NCBI GenBank assembly: GCA_025060455.1
Contig: JANXBY010000064.1
Location: 1 to 47,741 of the forward strand
Length of the DNA: 47,741 nucleotides
Source: Armatimonadota bacterium
GTDB lineage: Bacteria > Sysuimicrobiota > Sysuimicrobiia > Sysuimicrobiales > Sysuimicrobiaceae
Reading direction: 5' to 3'
The notes under the pieces: generated by a model
Told to the model about the DNA's origin: nothing
Database searches by the model: none
What the model saw: only the letters and a program-made list of their open reading frames with translations
Made by a program: the position numbers and the translations under genes
Shown here: one piece after another, positions 46,455 to 47,741 of the stretch
How positions within the stretch are numbered: the first letter of the stretch is position 1
How the letters are laid out: the number at the start of each line of letters is the position of its first letter

Positions 46455-46882
46455 GACCAAGTTCCGCGCTCCCCATTGCCGTGGCGGTGGTCGTCGTCGC
46501 GGCCTCGGCCGTCGCGGCCCTGTCCTGGAGGCGCGCTCCCCCGTCTCCCCGGGAGGCCCACGGTGCCTTCTACGTCACCGCGGACCCCGGCATGCGGTTC
46601 GGGGGTCGGGTGCCGGGACCGCCCCTACGGGCCCGGGTTGGCCAGCCGGTCGAGGTGGTGTTGGAAAACCGGGATACCGTGGCGCATGATCTGTGGGTGG
46701 TGGCCGCAGACGAGCGTGCCCCCTACCTTGAGCCTGCGTTTCCAGGAGCCCGCACCCGGCTGCTGGGACCTGGGGAGCGGGAGGAGATCCAGTTCACCCC
46801 CACCCGGCCGGGCCGGTACCGGTACGTGTGCACCGTACCCGGCCACGACGGGGCTATGTTCGGGGAGTTCGTGGTGGAGTGA
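46451..46882 (+). CDS. Membrane-anchored or exported blue copper protein (cupredoxin)
   Basis: A 143-residue protein with an N-terminal hydrophobic helix (about 7-25) and a plastocyanin-like domain. All four type-1 copper ligands are visible: His79 (TVAHDLWV), Cys127, His132 and Met136 (CTVPGHDGAM). It is therefore a likely one-electron carrier in the periplasm. The ATG overlaps the FCSD stop (ATGA), so it is made together with the sulfide dehydrogenase and may be its electron acceptor. Confidence 0.9.
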   Translation: MRPSSALPIAVAVVVVAASAVAALSWRRAPPSPREAHGAFYVTADPGMRFGGRVPGPPLRARVGQPVEVVLENRDTVAHDLWVVAADERAPYLEPAFPGARTRLLGPGEREEIQFTPTRPGRYRYVCTVPGHDGAMFGEFVVE

Positions 46883-47741
46883 GCCAGCCCGCCCTGGCAC
46901 TGCTGGTGCTGGCCACCTCCCTGGCCACCGCCGCGGTGGCGTGGCAGCTGGAGCTGCGGTCTGCCGCGGTGCTGCTCCTCCTGGGCTTGGGCTACGGGTT
47001 TGCCTTCCAGCGCAGCCGACTTTGCTTTGCCTCGGCCTTCTACGGCAACCGGGCGCTGCTGAGGGGCATCCTCCTGGGGCTTGCGGTGGCCTCGGTGGGC
47101 TCTGCGCTGGTCGTCCACCTCGGGTGGAACCGGCCTCCCCGGCTGCCCTTCGGGCTGCACACCTTACTGGGGTCGTTTTTGTTCGGGTTTGCCATGCCGT
47201 TTGCGGGAGGGTGCATGACGGGCACCCTGTACCGCGTGGGCTCCGGGCAGCCCAAGTCTCTGGCCGCCTTCCTGGGAATCCTGGTCGGCAACGGGCTGGG
47301 TGCGGCGTACGCGTGGCCAGTCACCGAGCGCCTGATGAGCTGGGCCAGCTCGTTTTCCCTTGCGGAGGTGGTGGGGCTGTGGCCTGCCACCCTGCTGAAT
47401 TTGGCCGTCCTGGGCGTCCTGTACACGCGGTTGAGGCCCGCACACCCCGAACCCGCCACCCGCCTGTCCCTGCTGGCTCCCTGGCCCGCGTGGCTGGGAG
47501 GCCTGGTGGTGGCAGTGCTGTTCACCGCGCAGTTCGCCTACCACTCTGCCCTGGGCGTCCAGCTGCCGCTGGCACGGTTCAGCCTGTGGGCGACGCATGC
47601 CGCTGGAGCGGACACCGGAGGTCTGGCGTGGATCCGGTTCTGGGGTGATCGGCTGCCTGCCCTGGACCCCGGGTTCCACCTGGACGTGGGTCTCGTCACC
47701 GGAAGCCTGGTGGCGGCCCTGCTGGCCGGGGAGTTTGTGGG
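46879..47741 (+). CDS. YeeE/YedE family sulfur transporter (partial, 3' end outside window)
   Basis: Polytopic membrane protein of the family that includes the thiosulfate importer TsuA. A GTG at 46879 overlaps the cupredoxin stop; 287 codons are visible. Family marks are GFAFQRSRLCFASAFYG with Cys49 and AGGCMTGTLYRVGSGQ with Cys112; the conserved cysteines line the thiosulfate path in TsuA. It may import thiosulfate or reduced sulfur to TusA. The C-terminus is cut by the window end. Confidence 0.88.
   Translation, partial: MSQPALALLVLATSLATAAVAWQLELRSAAVLLLLGLGYGFAFQRSRLCFASAFYGNRALLRGILLGLAVASVGSALVVHLGWNRPPRLPFGLHTLLGSFLFGFAMPFAGGCMTGTLYRVGSGQPKSLAAFLGILVGNGLGAAYAWPVTERLMSWASSFSLAEVVGLWPATLLNLAVLGVLYTRLRPAHPEPATRLSLLAPWPAWLGGLVVAVLFTAQFAYHSALGVQLPLARFSLWATHAAGADTGGLAWIRFWGDRLPALDPGFHLDVGLVTGSLVAALLAGEFV

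Overview
The window is about 47.7 kb of very GC-rich bacterial DNA with many GTG and TTG starts and tight 4-base overlaps. HrcA with a CIRCE operator, a T-box leader on thrS, YlxM, YlqD and the ylxM-ffh-rpsP-khpA-ylqD-rimM-trmD-rplS order suggest a high-GC, probably thermophilic lineage related to Gram-positive-type (terrabacterial) bacteria. The species cannot be named from the sequence. No IS element, phage gene or CRISPR array is visible.

Positions 1-30 kb are mostly housekeeping genes on the minus strand. They are prmA-dnaJ-hrcA (CIRCE-controlled) and murJ; a lone plus-strand rpsT; holA-DUF3006-comEC; thrS behind a T-box leader; a plus-strand acyl-CoA dehydrogenase pseudogene with several frameshifts; the twelve-gene ylxM to yraN translation and secretion operon; an orphan Tat-exported solute-binding protein; OCD-ftsY-MFS; and tig-clpP-clpX-lon with tRNA-Leu(UAG) and tRNA-Lys(CUU) upstream.

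Positions 29.8-39.9 kb form a branched-chain acyl-CoA island with two diverging arms. The minus arm (acyl-CoA dehydrogenase, etfB, etfA, B12-dependent acyl-CoA mutase large subunit) reads best as an isobutyryl-CoA to butyryl-CoA to crotonyl-CoA route. The mutase carries the Phe/Gln pair of isobutyryl-CoA mutases instead of the Tyr/Arg pair of methylmalonyl-CoA mutase, and the dehydrogenase has the short-chain rather than the isovaleryl catalytic Glu position. The plus arm is a leucine-degradation (liu-type) operon: methylcrotonyl-CoA carboxylase beta, methylglutaconyl-CoA hydratase, a carboxylase alpha subunit split into two genes, and HMG-CoA lyase. A TetR/PaaR-like palindrome overlaps a predicted promoter before etfB.

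Positions 40.0-47.7 kb hold a respiratory and sulfur island, all plus strand. A small one-helix protein, a CuA subunit II and a heme-copper oxidase subunit I lacking the active-site tyrosine are followed by a second heme-copper-like subunit that has lost the helix VII His-His copper ligands. Next come TusA, an unknown exported protein, a Tat-exported FCSD-type sulfide dehydrogenase flavoprotein without its cytochrome subunit, a blue copper protein and a YeeE/YedE sulfur transporter cut by the window end. No cytochrome c gene is present. The inferred picture is periplasmic sulfide oxidation passing electrons through copper proteins to a CuA-containing oxygen or nitric oxide reductase.
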